Of a DNA stretch of 64,000 nucleotides, positions 27,728 through 36,647 are shown piece by piece. The notes under the pieces are model-generated. The model saw only the letters and a program-made list of their open reading frames with translations, was not told where the DNA came from and did not search any database. Every line of letters begins with the position of its first letter. Positions within the stretch are counted from its first letter, which is position 1. A program made the position numbers and the translations under genes. Origin of the DNA: CAZIVP01 sp964542915 (GTDB taxonomy: Bacteria > Calditrichota > Calditrichia > Calditrichales > Calditrichaceae); NCBI GenBank assembly GCA_964542915.1, contig CAZIVP010000004.1, positions 124,001 through 188,000 of the forward strand, given 5' to 3'.

Positions 27728-28825
27728 ATGGCTCAGGTGAAACTGGAGAAAGTAAGGAAAATCTATGGCAAAGATGTGCTGGCCATACAAAATGCCGATC
27801 TGGATATACCGGACAAAGAATTCATTGTGCTTGTAGGGCCGTCGGGATGCGGCAAATCGACGCTGTTACGTATGATTGCGGGTCTTGAAGAAATTACCGA
27901 GGGTAAAATATGGATCGGCGACAAATTAGTGAATGATGTGCCGCCCAAGGATCGCAACATTGCCATGGTTTTTCAGAATTATGCGCTTTATCCGCACATG
28001 AGCGTTTTCGATAATATGGCTTTCGGATTAAAACTGAGAAAGTTTCCGAAAAATGAGATCGAACAGCGAGTGAATGAAGCCGCCAAATTGTTGGGCATCG
28101 AACCATTACTGAATCGCAAACCGAAAGAGTTGTCCGGTGGTCAGAGGCAGAGGGTCGCCGTTGGACGCGCCATTGTTCGTAAACCCCAGGTTTTTCTGTT
28201 TGACGAACCGCTCAGTAATCTGGACGCCAAATTGCGCGTTCAAATGCGGATCGAACTGAGTAAACTCCACCAACGGCTGGAAACGACGATGATCTATGTG
28301 ACACACGATCAGGTGGAAGCCATGACAATGGGCGACAAAATTGTGGTGCTCAAAGACGGCGTCATTCAGCAAGTGGATTCTCCGATTCGCCTTTACGAAC
28401 AACCGGCCAACAAGTTTGTTGCAGGCTTTATCGGTAGCCCCTCCATGAATTTCTTTGACGGCCAACTGCATAAGAACGGCGATTTGTTTTTCAGAACAGA
28501 CGATTTTTCCATAAAACTGAATCCGGCAATAGAAAAACGTTTGAAGGGGTATGAAAGAAATGATGTTATTCTAGGCATTCGTCCCGAACATATGCAGCTG
28601 GCGGAAGATAACAAGAATGATCGCCCGGTTATGGAAGCCGAAGTGGAAGTGATTGAACCCATGGGCAACGAGTCCTTTGCTTATCTGCGAAACGGGACTT
28701 ACACCTTTACCATCCGACGCAATAGTTCAGAGGGATTGAATGTAGGCGAACGCGTCCATCTTCAACTGGAAAGCGAACGCATACACTTCTTCGACCCGGC
28801 AAATGAAATGGTAATAAACGAATGA
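27728..28825 (+). CDS. ABC transporter ATPase, MalK/UgpC (CUT1) type
   Basis: A 365-residue ATPase: Walker A GPSGCGKST, Q-loop region NIAMVFQNYALYPHMSV, signature LSGGQRQRVAVGRAI, Walker B VFLFDEPLSNLDAKLR, and H-loop THDQVEAMT. From about residue 240 there is a TOBE/OB-type regulatory domain, as in MalK and UgpC. Such ATPases usually energise sugar or glycerol-phosphate uptake and one can serve several importers. No permease or binding protein gene lies near, so the partner is elsewhere or is shared. The upstream gene is an unknown 8-TM protein. Confidence 0.9.
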   Translation: MAQVKLEKVRKIYGKDVLAIQNADLDIPDKEFIVLVGPSGCGKSTLLRMIAGLEEITEGKIWIGDKLVNDVPPKDRNIAMVFQNYALYPHMSVFDNMAFGLKLRKFPKNEIEQRVNEAAKLLGIEPLLNRKPKELSGGQRQRVAVGRAIVRKPQVFLFDEPLSNLDAKLRVQMRIELSKLHQRLETTMIYVTHDQVEAMTMGDKIVVLKDGVIQQVDSPIRLYEQPANKFVAGFIGSPSMNFFDGQLHKNGDLFFRTDDFSIKLNPAIEKRLKGYERNDVILGIRPEHMQLAEDNKNDRPVMEAEVEVIEPMGNESFAYLRNGTYTFTIRRNSSEGLNVGERVHLQLESERIHFFDPANEMVINE

Positions 28826-28907
28826 ATAATTTAGAGCGGGATGTGCGGTCATTCGGAAAACCAGATAAAAGAGGCATATTTTTAAATTAACGAAGGGATA
28901 CTTAATT

Positions 28908-30416
28908 ATGAAACTTAAGTTACCTCCTTCAACCCAAAATTGGCTGTCGATTATCGGCGCAACTATCGCTTTAATCAGTTTTTCGATGATTATATTTCTG
29001 TTTGCCATCACTGCCATTTTCAGGCAACAAAGCTCCTATATCGGGCTTGTCATTTATATATTGCTTCCCGCAATCATGATTATGGGATTGATTTTAATTC
29101 CGCTGGGCATGCTTCTAAAAATCAGACGTGAACGAAGATCAGTACACAAAAAAAAACCGGCCTGGCCGCGTATCGATCTCAACGATTTACGACATCGCAA
29201 TGCTTTTTTGGTCTTTGCGGTGGGTACCAGTCTCTTCCTTTTTATTTCGGCTATTGGCAGTTACGAAGCCTTTCATTATACGGAATCGGTCGAATTTTGC
29301 GGTACCGTATGCCATTCCGTAATGAAGCCCCAATATACCGCCTACAATAACTCGCCGCACGCACGCGTCGCCTGCGTCGATTGTCATGTGGGCGAAGGCG
29401 CCAGTTGGTATGTTCGCTCCAAGCTGTCGGGATTATACCAGGTCTATGCCGTGATGGCCGGTGTTTATCCGAGGCCTATTCCAACACCGATTAAGAATCT
29501 GCGTCCCGCACGGGAAACCTGCGAACGATGCCACTGGCCGCAAAAATTCTATGCCCGTCAACTGCACGAAGATTATCACTATCTACCCGACGAAGAAAAC
29601 ACCAAGTGGACCATTGCACTCAACATGAAAATCGGCGGGAAACATGCCGCCCACGGTTTAAAGGAAGGCATTCATTGGCATATCAATCCCGATATCGATA
29701 TCCAATATCTGGCAACCGATGAATCCAAACAGGACATTGTCTTTATACGGAAGATCAATCATGCTACCGGAACGACAACCGATTATACCACGACCGATGC
29801 AAAATTGAATCCCGATACGCTGGAAAGCAGTCAATTACAAACCATGGATTGTATGGATTGCCACAACCGGCCTTCACACAACTACCAGCCGCCGGAACAA
29901 TTTGTGGACGAGGCAATTACCGCCGGAAAAGTCCCCCAACAATTACCTGAAATAAAATCCCTTGCAATGGAGATATGCGCCATAGAATTCAGCACCATGG
30001 ACAGCGCCATGATGTACATTGAAAATCACATTCGGGATTATTATCAATCCAATTACACGGAATTCAGCGAAAAGCATCCGGATTTAATCAAGAGAGCCAT
30101 TAGCGGTTTACAGGATGAATTTTCGAAAAATATTTTTCCGGAAATGCGGGTGCGCTGGGACGCTTATCCCAATAATATCGGCCACATGGTTTTCGACGGA
30201 TGTTTCCGTTGCCACAATGATTCGTTCGAAAGCCGGAAGGGCGCTGTGGTCTCCAAAGATTGCAATCTTTGCCACAACATCGTGGCGCAGGGCACGGACA
30301 AGGACATGGCTCATGCACAGATAGGGCAATCGCTCCCGTTTGAACATCCTGTCGATGTGGGCGGTGCATGGCAGATGATGAACTGCAGCGAATGTCATAC
30401 CGGCTTAAACCCGTAA
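28908..30416 (+). CDS. NapC/NirT-like multihaem cytochrome c, seven haem sites
   Basis: A 502-residue membrane-bound c-type cytochrome, probably a quinol oxidase feeding electrons to the periplasm. Three membrane helices lie at about 12-37, 43-70 and 98-118. Haem motifs: CGTVCH at 131-136 (three residues between the cysteines), CVDCH 156-160, CERCH 205-209, CMDCH 315-319, CFRCH 432-436, CNLCH 452-456 and CSECH 493-497. The stretch SPHARVACVDCHVGEGASWYV marks the NapC/NirT relatives common in metal- and nitrate-respiring anaerobes. The 105-residue part between haems 3 and 4 is free of haem sites. No terminal reductase lies nearby. The final electron acceptor cannot be told. Confidence 0.87.
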   Translation: MKLKLPPSTQNWLSIIGATIALISFSMIIFLFAITAIFRQQSSYIGLVIYILLPAIMIMGLILIPLGMLLKIRRERRSVHKKKPAWPRIDLNDLRHRNAFLVFAVGTSLFLFISAIGSYEAFHYTESVEFCGTVCHSVMKPQYTAYNNSPHARVACVDCHVGEGASWYVRSKLSGLYQVYAVMAGVYPRPIPTPIKNLRPARETCERCHWPQKFYARQLHEDYHYLPDEENTKWTIALNMKIGGKHAAHGLKEGIHWHINPDIDIQYLATDESKQDIVFIRKINHATGTTTDYTTTDAKLNPDTLESSQLQTMDCMDCHNRPSHNYQPPEQFVDEAITAGKVPQQLPEIKSLAMEICAIEFSTMDSAMMYIENHIRDYYQSNYTEFSEKHPDLIKRAISGLQDEFSKNIFPEMRVRWDAYPNNIGHMVFDGCFRCHNDSFESRKGAVVSKDCNLCHNIVAQGTDKDMAHAQIGQSLPFEHPVDVGGAWQMMNCSECHTGLNP

Positions 30417-30495
30417 CATTCGAATGGGAGGATCAAGGGGCAGGCGCAACGAATTGCTGATTAATAATACGATTTGAATATAAACGGAGCACGCT

Positions 30496-31881
30496 ATGAA
30501 ATTTCCAGCAGAACCCTTCCGAATTAAAGTAGTGGAACCTTTGAAACGCACGACCCGTGAAGAACGCGAAAAACTAATTCGGGAAGCCGGCTATAATATA
30601 TTTCTCTTACCGGCTGAGTCGATTTTCATCGATTTGCTGACCGATTCCGGAACATCCGCCATGAGCGACCATCAATGGGCGGGATTGATGATGGGCGACG
30701 AATCATACGCCGGAAGTAAAAACTACTACCATTTTGAAGAAACCGTACGCAATATATTTGGTTTTGAACACGTCATACCGACGCATCAGGGCAGAGTAGC
30801 GGAAAATCTTTTGTTTTCGACCGTGTTGAAAGAGGGCGATGTCGTACCAAACAATATCCACTTCGATACAACCCGCGCCAATATTGAATACCATAATGCC
30901 AAAGCACTGAACTGCGTGATCGATGAAGGCCTTGTTCCGGATAGCGATCATCCCTTCAAAGGCAATATGGATTTGAAGAAACTAAAGAACGTCATAGAAA
31001 AACACGGTGTGTCCAATGTCCCGCTCATCATAATAACCATTACCAACAACAGCGGCGGTGGCCAGCCCGTTTCCATGCAAAATATCCGGGAGGTTGGTGA
31101 ACTGGCCCATGATTACGGTATACCTCTTTATTTCGATGCCTGTCGTTTCGCTGAAAACTGTTATTTTATTCAGGAGCGGGAAGCCGGTTATCAAAAGAAA
31201 TCCATTGCTGAGATTGCGGCGGAAATGTTTAGCTATGGCGACGGCTGTACCATGAGCGCCAAAAAAGACGGCCTGGTTAATATCGGCGGTTTTCTTTCGC
31301 TCAACGACGGTACGCTGGCCGAAAAAATTACCAACATGTTGATATTGATCGAAGGTTTTCCGACTTACGGCGGTTTGGCAGGCCGTGATCTCGAAGCGAT
31401 TTCGCGCGGACTGAAAGAGGTTCTTGACGAAGATTATCTCCGCTTTCGTATAACGCAGACCCGGTATTTGGGAGAAATGCTCATAAAAAACGGCATTCCG
31501 ATTGTGAAACCGGTTGGCGGGCACGCCGTGTATGTGGACGCCAGGCAATTCATGTCGCATATCCCCCAAAGTCAGTTTCCGGGACAAGCGCTGGTGGTGG
31601 AATTGTACCGGCGAGCCGGTATTCGCGCGGTGGAGATTGGCAGTCTCATGTTCGCACATAAAGATAAAGAGAGCGGGGAAATGGTCTATCCTGAACTGGA
31701 GCTGGTACGGCTTGCCATACCCAGACGGGTTTATACCAATATGCACATGCAATATGTTTCGGAAGCCATTACGGAAATATTCAATGATCGGAAAAATATA
31801 CCGGGGTTCGAAATCGAATACGAAGCGACGTTTTTGAGGCATTTCACAGCACGCTTAAAACCGGTCCAACCCTTGGCTTAA
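30496..31881 (+). CDS. tnaA: Tryptophanase (beta-eliminating lyase)
   Basis: A PLP enzyme of 461 residues that splits tryptophan to indole, pyruvate and ammonia. Close relatives include tyrosine phenol-lyase (TPL), so the choice matters. TPL has Met379 and Arg381 for the phenol ring; here the same places read V379 and I381 (IRAVEIGS), as in tryptophanase. TPL has Thr124; here D124 (HFDTTR), as in tryptophanase. The PLP Lys is K257 in MSAKKDG. The first 100 residues are more like TPL in wording (AEPFRIK, MSDHQWAGLM). CGGAG precedes the ATG. No tnaC leader or tnaB permease is seen. Confidence 0.85.
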   Translation: MKFPAEPFRIKVVEPLKRTTREEREKLIREAGYNIFLLPAESIFIDLLTDSGTSAMSDHQWAGLMMGDESYAGSKNYYHFEETVRNIFGFEHVIPTHQGRVAENLLFSTVLKEGDVVPNNIHFDTTRANIEYHNAKALNCVIDEGLVPDSDHPFKGNMDLKKLKNVIEKHGVSNVPLIIITITNNSGGGQPVSMQNIREVGELAHDYGIPLYFDACRFAENCYFIQEREAGYQKKSIAEIAAEMFSYGDGCTMSAKKDGLVNIGGFLSLNDGTLAEKITNMLILIEGFPTYGGLAGRDLEAISRGLKEVLDEDYLRFRITQTRYLGEMLIKNGIPIVKPVGGHAVYVDARQFMSHIPQSQFPGQALVVELYRRAGIRAVEIGSLMFAHKDKESGEMVYPELELVRLAIPRRVYTNMHMQYVSEAITEIFNDRKNIPGFEIEYEATFLRHFTARLKPVQPLA

Positions 31882-31906
31882 AACAGGGAGGTTAAACAGG
31901 CTTTTT

Positions 31907-32647
31907 ATGTTTTCGGATAAAATGATCACCCGCATGAGTAAAAGCTCGCAAGTAGCCGTATTAACCGGCGCCGGCATATCCGCCGAAAGCGGCGTGTCGA
32001 CCTTCCGGGGCAGGGAGGGCGTCTGGAACAAATTCGATCCACAGAAGTTAGCAAGTCCACAAGCTCTGGAAAATCAGCCGGAAGAATTTTGGGAATTTTA
32101 CAACTGGCGCAGAAAAGCCCTGATCGATGCCAAACCGAATCTCGGACATTACGCCCTGGTTGATATGGAGAATTTCTTTAGTGAGTTCACTTTGATAACG
32201 CAAAATGTGGATAATTTGCACAGAATGGCCGGCAGCAGAAATTTGTACGAGCTGCACGGCAATATAACACGAACCCGTTGTCAACAATGCGGAAAATATA
32301 CTAACGAGCCCATGGATGCGACCATCGGTAAAATAAAACCCCAGTGTCCCGGTTGTTCCGGATTGCTGCGGCCCGATGTGGTTTTGTTCGGTGAACCGTT
32401 GCCAATGCAAGCGCTTCAATCGGCCCAGGAAGCGGCGGCAACGTGCGACATCTTTTTTTCGATTGGTACTTCGGCGCTGGTTGAACCGGCGGCATCTTTA
32501 CCCTATATTGCCAAAGCCAACGGCGCTTATGTAGTCGAGATTAATCCCGAGAAAACGGCGCTCAGTATGGCCGCCAACGAGGTGATCCAGGGTAAATCGG
32601 GTTCGATTTTACCGCAATTGGTAATGGTTCTTGAAAAATACAAATAA
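31907..32647 (+). CDS. cobB: Sirtuin NAD-dependent protein deacylase, class III type
   Basis: Removes acyl groups from protein lysines with NAD. The 246-residue Sir2 domain has GAGISAESGVSTFRG, TQNVDNLH, the catalytic His117 in ELHGN, and four zinc cysteines (C125, C128, C147, C150). Residues Y65 and R68 in FYNWRR form the YxxR pair that in SIRT5 and CobB reads negatively charged acyl groups, so removal of succinyl or malonyl groups is likely. It follows tryptophanase by 25 bases. Start at 31907 or the ATG at 31922 is open. Confidence 0.92.
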   Translation: MFSDKMITRMSKSSQVAVLTGAGISAESGVSTFRGREGVWNKFDPQKLASPQALENQPEEFWEFYNWRRKALIDAKPNLGHYALVDMENFFSEFTLITQNVDNLHRMAGSRNLYELHGNITRTRCQQCGKYTNEPMDATIGKIKPQCPGCSGLLRPDVVLFGEPLPMQALQSAQEAAATCDIFFSIGTSALVEPAASLPYIAKANGAYVVEINPEKTALSMAANEVIQGKSGSILPQLVMVLEKYK

Positions 32648-32667
32648 ACGTAACATCATGATCATCC

Positions 32668-34740
32668 ATGAAAATGCACTTAAATAAAAAAACAATCATT
32701 ATCGGCGTAATACTTTTAACGGCCGGCTGCGCGTATTTTAACACATTTTTTAACGCAAAAAAGAATTACAAGCTGGCACGGGAGGAGCAAAAGAAAATCA
32801 AATCGGACCAGCAGTTGCCCTCCAATGTTCAGAACTACTATACAAAAGCCATTGAAAAGTCCTGGAAACTGATTAATGTTTACAGCGACAGTAATAAATA
32901 TGCAGACGACGCCCTTCTTTTGATTGGTAAGTCGCATTACCACCTTGGTGAATATGGCAAAGCCGAACGCGTTTTGGAGCAGTTTCTTCTCAAATACCTT
33001 AAAAGCGAATACATTCCCGAAGCCAAACTCTATTTAGCCCGGGCCCGCATCGCTCTGGAAAAGGATGATCAGGCCCTGGAAATTCTTAAAAACATTTTCG
33101 ATTCGAAAATTAATGATGCGATTGCCGCTGAGGCATTCTTCATCCTCGGCGAATTACGATTTAGACGCGAGGAATATGATGCATCCATAGAGAATCTCGA
33201 AAAATGCGCCAGAATAGCCTCCAATGATGAATTGAAAGGCGAAGCGCATTTTATGATCGGCCGATCGTTCCTTGCATTGCAAGAGTATGAAAACGCCATC
33301 AATCATTTTAAAAAATTGGAGAAACTCAACGTCCCGCCCTTACGGGAATTTGAAGCCATTGTGGAGAAGGTAAATGCCATGATGGAACTGGAACGCTATG
33401 AAGAAGCGACCGTCGAACTGAAAAGCATGTTGAGCCAGCAGAGATTTAAACCCCAATATTCACTGATCAAAACCAAACTCGGCAATATTTATGAAAAACA
33501 GGAAGATACGGATTTTGCCGCCGAGACTTACCGGGACGTGATCCGGGAATACCCCCGAAGCGAGGGCGCTGCACTTTCCTCATTTTATATGGGCCAAATT
33601 TTTGAGTTCGATTACGGCCAATTTGATTCCGCCAAAGTGTACTACAGCAAAGTCAAAAAACAGAGTTCGAAATCCGAAGTAGCGGAAGATGCTGAAAAAC
33701 GGCTGAATTTGGTAAGCGAATATCTGAAGCTACGCGATCGGCTGAATAAAGATATCAGGGATAAGCGCAGACTTGCCCAAGGCGATTCTACCCTTTTTGA
33801 TAGTGTTGAAGTAGAACAAAAGGCCGAATCGGTTGAAGAAGATGCGCAATCAGAGCAACAGACGGTTCAAAATGAACGGGATGAAACAGAGTCCCGGTTT
33901 GAATGGCAGCGAAGGCGCGGTAACGCGGTCGAGGGCGATTCATTGGCAGAGAATGAAGAAAAGGAAAAGAGCGAAACAAAACAGCAAAAGCGGAAAATCG
34001 CAGTTGCCCGTTCGCCTGAGGAAGTTGAAGAAAGCCTGCTTAAAAACCAATTTGCTCTTGGTGAATTTTTTCTTCTGAAATACCAGCAATACGACAGTGC
34101 GGCTGTAACCTACACTCGTTTTGTGAAACAATATGAAGACAGTCTGTTAACGCCAAAGGCCTATTACGCCCTTTATTATATCTATAACCGCGTAAAAGAG
34201 GATTCTTTGACGGCCGATTCAATCAAGAATATTATCGTATCTCGATATCCTCAAACGCCATATGCCGAAAAGCTATTGAAAGAGAAAAACGATAATCGTC
34301 GTGAAAAGAAAACCGAAAGGGGAAAAGAGGTTGACCGTTACAGGAACATGTTTTTAAATGCGGAGAAGCTAAGCGAACAAAAAGAATACAAAAGGGCGCT
34401 GGACCTTTTTCTGCAAATCGCAGAGGAGGATTCCGGTAGCATTTGGGCAAAGAAGGCGCGTTATGTACGGGCGTACATCTATGAAAAGCATCTGGAGCAA
34501 ATCGATAAGGCCATTCAGGCTTATGAAATTCTAAAGAAGGAGTATCCACGGAGCGAATTCGCTACCATTGCATTCAATAAAACAAAGGAACCGGCACCTG
34601 AACCCGAAACGCCGGCCGATTCTACCGTAATAGAACCGGGTGAAAAACCGGCGAGTATCTCGGATAGTCTTAACCATAGAAGGCCCGATCTGCCAAGTGA
34701 TTCTTTAAATACAAAGCGCGAACGCAGGATTGATTTTTAA
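32668..34740 (+). CDS. Large TPR lipoprotein (CAYFNTFFNAKK type)
   Basis: A 690-residue exported lipoprotein with lipobox LLTAGC (Cys about residue 20), right behind which stands AYFNTFFNAKKNYKLA, a start I associate with TPR lipoproteins of Calditrichota-like bacteria. TPR repeats fill about 45-360 and 455-640; between them is a highly charged, Glu/Lys/Gln-rich linker, and the last 45 residues are Pro/Ser/Asp-rich and disordered. It probably sits on the inner leaflet of the outer membrane as a scaffold, similar in kind to BamD-like or gliding-related TPR lipoproteins. No partner is identified. It begins 20 bases after the sirtuin. Confidence 0.84.
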   Translation: MKMHLNKKTIIIGVILLTAGCAYFNTFFNAKKNYKLAREEQKKIKSDQQLPSNVQNYYTKAIEKSWKLINVYSDSNKYADDALLLIGKSHYHLGEYGKAERVLEQFLLKYLKSEYIPEAKLYLARARIALEKDDQALEILKNIFDSKINDAIAAEAFFILGELRFRREEYDASIENLEKCARIASNDELKGEAHFMIGRSFLALQEYENAINHFKKLEKLNVPPLREFEAIVEKVNAMMELERYEEATVELKSMLSQQRFKPQYSLIKTKLGNIYEKQEDTDFAAETYRDVIREYPRSEGAALSSFYMGQIFEFDYGQFDSAKVYYSKVKKQSSKSEVAEDAEKRLNLVSEYLKLRDRLNKDIRDKRRLAQGDSTLFDSVEVEQKAESVEEDAQSEQQTVQNERDETESRFEWQRRRGNAVEGDSLAENEEKEKSETKQQKRKIAVARSPEEVEESLLKNQFALGEFFLLKYQQYDSAAVTYTRFVKQYEDSLLTPKAYYALYYIYNRVKEDSLTADSIKNIIVSRYPQTPYAEKLLKEKNDNRREKKTERGKEVDRYRNMFLNAEKLSEQKEYKRALDLFLQIAEEDSGSIWAKKARYVRAYIYEKHLEQIDKAIQAYEILKKEYPRSEFATIAFNKTKEPAPEPETPADSTVIEPGEKPASISDSLNHRRPDLPSDSLNTKRERRIDF

Positions 34741-34766
34741 TGAACGGCGCAAAACGGTGCAATATA

Positions 34767-34808
34767 CCGGATTTAAAGATTAATATCCGGCTTCTTTCTT
34801 TATTTTAA
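34767..34808 (+). terminator. Probable terminator after the TPR lipoprotein
   Basis: CCGGAT (34767-34772) pairs with ATCCGG (34785-34790), followed by the T-rich CTTCTTTCTTTATTTT. It lies between the TPR lipoprotein and rlpA. Confidence 0.55.
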
Positions 34809-34835
34809 AACACGCAGGGCGATGATTATTGGGGT

Positions 34836-35312
34836 ATGACAATGCAACGATCTATAAAATTACTGCCTTTTATTTCAGTGGTCTTTCTATTAAGTACGGC
34901 TTGTGCTTCAGATTATGCCACGCGTCGGGCTTATTTTGAACAGGACTCATCCAGGCGTTCCGCAGAGGTGCACAAATCGAAACGCAGCAACCGTCTTTAT
35001 CAAGGCCTGACTTTTGAAGGCCGTTGCTCCTATTATGGTAAGAAATTTCACGGCCGACAAACGGCAAGTGGAGAATCGTTTAATATGTATGCCAAAACGG
35101 CCGCGCACAGAAAGTTACCATTCAACACCATCGTAAAAGTAACCAATCTTAAAAACAATAAATCCGTACGGGTGCGCATTAATGATCGCGGCCCCTTTAA
35201 AAAAGATCGCATTATCGATGTATCTTATGGCGCAGCCCGTTATCTAAATATGATACAAGACGGTACGGTCCCGGTACAGTTGAAAATCGTTCAACTGCCG
35301 ACCAAGAATTGA
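34836..35312 (+). CDS. rlpA: RlpA-like lipoprotein, septal ring transglycosylase family
   Basis: A 158-residue lipoprotein with lipobox LSTAC and a double-psi beta-barrel domain: FEGRCSYYGKKFHGRQTASGE, the MYAKTAAHRKLPFNT segment, and VRINDRGPF. In Pseudomonas, RlpA cuts denuded glycan strands at the division septum; activity has not been found for all family members. It lacks the C-terminal SPOR domain of the E. coli and Pseudomonas proteins, so it must reach its site by other means. A start six bases later (34842) is also possible. Confidence 0.9.
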   Translation: MTMQRSIKLLPFISVVFLLSTACASDYATRRAYFEQDSSRRSAEVHKSKRSNRLYQGLTFEGRCSYYGKKFHGRQTASGESFNMYAKTAAHRKLPFNTIVKVTNLKNNKSVRVRINDRGPFKKDRIIDVSYGAARYLNMIQDGTVPVQLKIVQLPTKN

Positions 35313-35368
35313 ATATTCACTTTAAATGAATTAAAGTAAACGATTAGCTAATAATAATGGAGGTTTTG

Positions 35369-35692
35369 ATGTCTAATTTGGTTGTGTTGAATGATTCTAA
35401 TTTTGAAGATGAAGTGATAAAATCGGATGTTCCGGTTCTGATTGATTTTTGGGCCGAATGGTGCGCTCCCTGTAAATTGATTGCTCCGATTGTGGAAGAA
35501 ATTGCGGGAAAATACGAAGGTAAATTAAAAGTGGGAAAGTTGGATGTGGATTCCAATCCTCAGACGGCCATGAAATATAGCATTCGTTCAATTCCGACAT
35601 TACTGGTATTTAAGGGCGGCGAGCCGGTCGATCAAATTATCGGCGCTGTACCGAAGAACGATATCCTGCAGAAAGTGGAGCCGCACATTTAA
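35369..35692 (+). CDS. trxA: Thioredoxin
   Basis: A 107-residue thioredoxin that reduces protein disulfides. The active site reads WCAPC (C32, C35) in place of the common WCGPC; this variant occurs in other active thioredoxins. The cis-Pro is in RSIPTLLVF. The ATG at 35369 follows a GGAGG seven bases before it; the ATG at 35357 belongs to that ribosome site. It is flanked by a clear terminator, so it is likely a single-gene unit. Confidence 0.94.
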   Translation: MSNLVVLNDSNFEDEVIKSDVPVLIDFWAEWCAPCKLIAPIVEEIAGKYEGKLKVGKLDVDSNPQTAMKYSIRSIPTLLVFKGGEPVDQIIGAVPKNDILQKVEPHI

Positions 35693-35727
35693 ATCAAAAC
35701 ACAAACACCTTTTAAAAATTTTGAATA

Positions 35728-35760
35728 GGGAATCCAATGGTATTTGGATTCCCTTATTTT
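35728..35760 (+). terminator. Rho-independent terminator after trxA
   Basis: GGGAATCCAA (35728-35737) and TTGGATTCCC (35744-35753) form a perfect 10-bp stem with a six-base loop, followed by TTATTTT. It ends five bases before the engB start codon, so engB either needs read-through or has a promoter inside or just before the hairpin. Confidence 0.85.
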
Positions 35761-35764
35761 ATGT

Positions 35765-36355
35765 ATGAAAATTGACATTACCGATACACAATTTGTTAAA
35801 AGCATAGCACAGCCGCATCAAATGATCGATCACAAAGGCAGCGAAATCGCATTTGCCGGTCGCTCTAATGTGGGTAAATCGTCGCTTCTAAACGCTATTA
35901 CGGGTAAAAAAAAACTGGCGAAAATTTCTAACCGGCCCGGCAAAACCCGTACTATCAACGTTTTCAGTGTAAACGGTCAGCATTATTTTGTAGATCTCCC
36001 GGGTTACGGATTCGCCAGGGTATCCAAAGCTGAAAAAGAACACTGGCGCGCCCTGATTGAGGGCTACATTATCGATAATCCGAAATTAAAATTGATCTGC
36101 TTGCTGATCGACATAAGACATAAACTGCAGGATAACGACCGCCAAATGATCGAATGGTTGACGTTTGAACGCATCCCGTTTATTATCGTTTTAACCAAAG
36201 CTGATAAATTATCCGGGAATCTAATGCATAAACAGGTTAGCTATTACAGAAATTTGTTTCCGGATCACCATATCCAGCCGTTTTCCATTCGTAAACCCGC
36301 CTTTATCCAAAAACTGTCAGACCGCATTATACAATCCTTCCAAAATGCCGTTTAA
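35765..36355 (+). CDS. engB: Ribosome biogenesis GTPase EngB (YsxC/YihA)
   Basis: A 196-residue GTPase needed for assembly of the large ribosomal subunit. G1 is GRSNVGKSS (32-40), the G2 region is KTRT, G3 is DLPGYGFA, and G4 is TKADKLS. The true start is ATG 35765: the TTG at 35744 in the same frame lies in the terminator stem of trxA. After the stop codon, 264 AT-rich bases precede the carboxylase promoter and hold no other gene. Confidence 0.94.
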   Translation: MKIDITDTQFVKSIAQPHQMIDHKGSEIAFAGRSNVGKSSLLNAITGKKKLAKISNRPGKTRTINVFSVNGQHYFVDLPGYGFARVSKAEKEHWRALIEGYIIDNPKLKLICLLIDIRHKLQDNDRQMIEWLTFERIPFIIVLTKADKLSGNLMHKQVSYYRNLFPDHHIQPFSIRKPAFIQKLSDRIIQSFQNAV

Positions 36356-36523
36356 AAAATCACATGTCCCCCCGGCAGCGATTGACATTTTTTTATTTTT
36401 TATGAAATAATTATATTTGAAAAAGAATTGTAAAACGCAGCAAGTCGTTACAGATGGAGCACGCACGTAATAATAAAGTATTGCAATTCGAAGACAACGG
36501 CCGTTATCGGTTTTAGTAATTTC

Positions 36524-36552
36524 TTGACTCAATAAAAAATTATGGTTAATAT
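36524..36552 (+). promoter_or_regulatory. Sigma70-type promoter before the acyl-CoA carboxylase
   Basis: TTGACT at 36524-36529 and TAATAT at 36547-36552 with a 17-base spacer, about 95 bases before the TTG start. Both boxes are close to consensus. Confidence 0.6.
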
Positions 36553-36647
36553 GAAACAGTATATAAATTGAAAATTATTATGCATTTCACAGATATCTAT
36601 CCATAATTTCTTAAAACCCATTGCGTTATTTACGGAGGAATATCGCT

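Noticed and set aside
30982..31842. A 286-codon - strand frame
   Set aside because: It is opposite the well conserved tryptophanase gene and shows no family motif.
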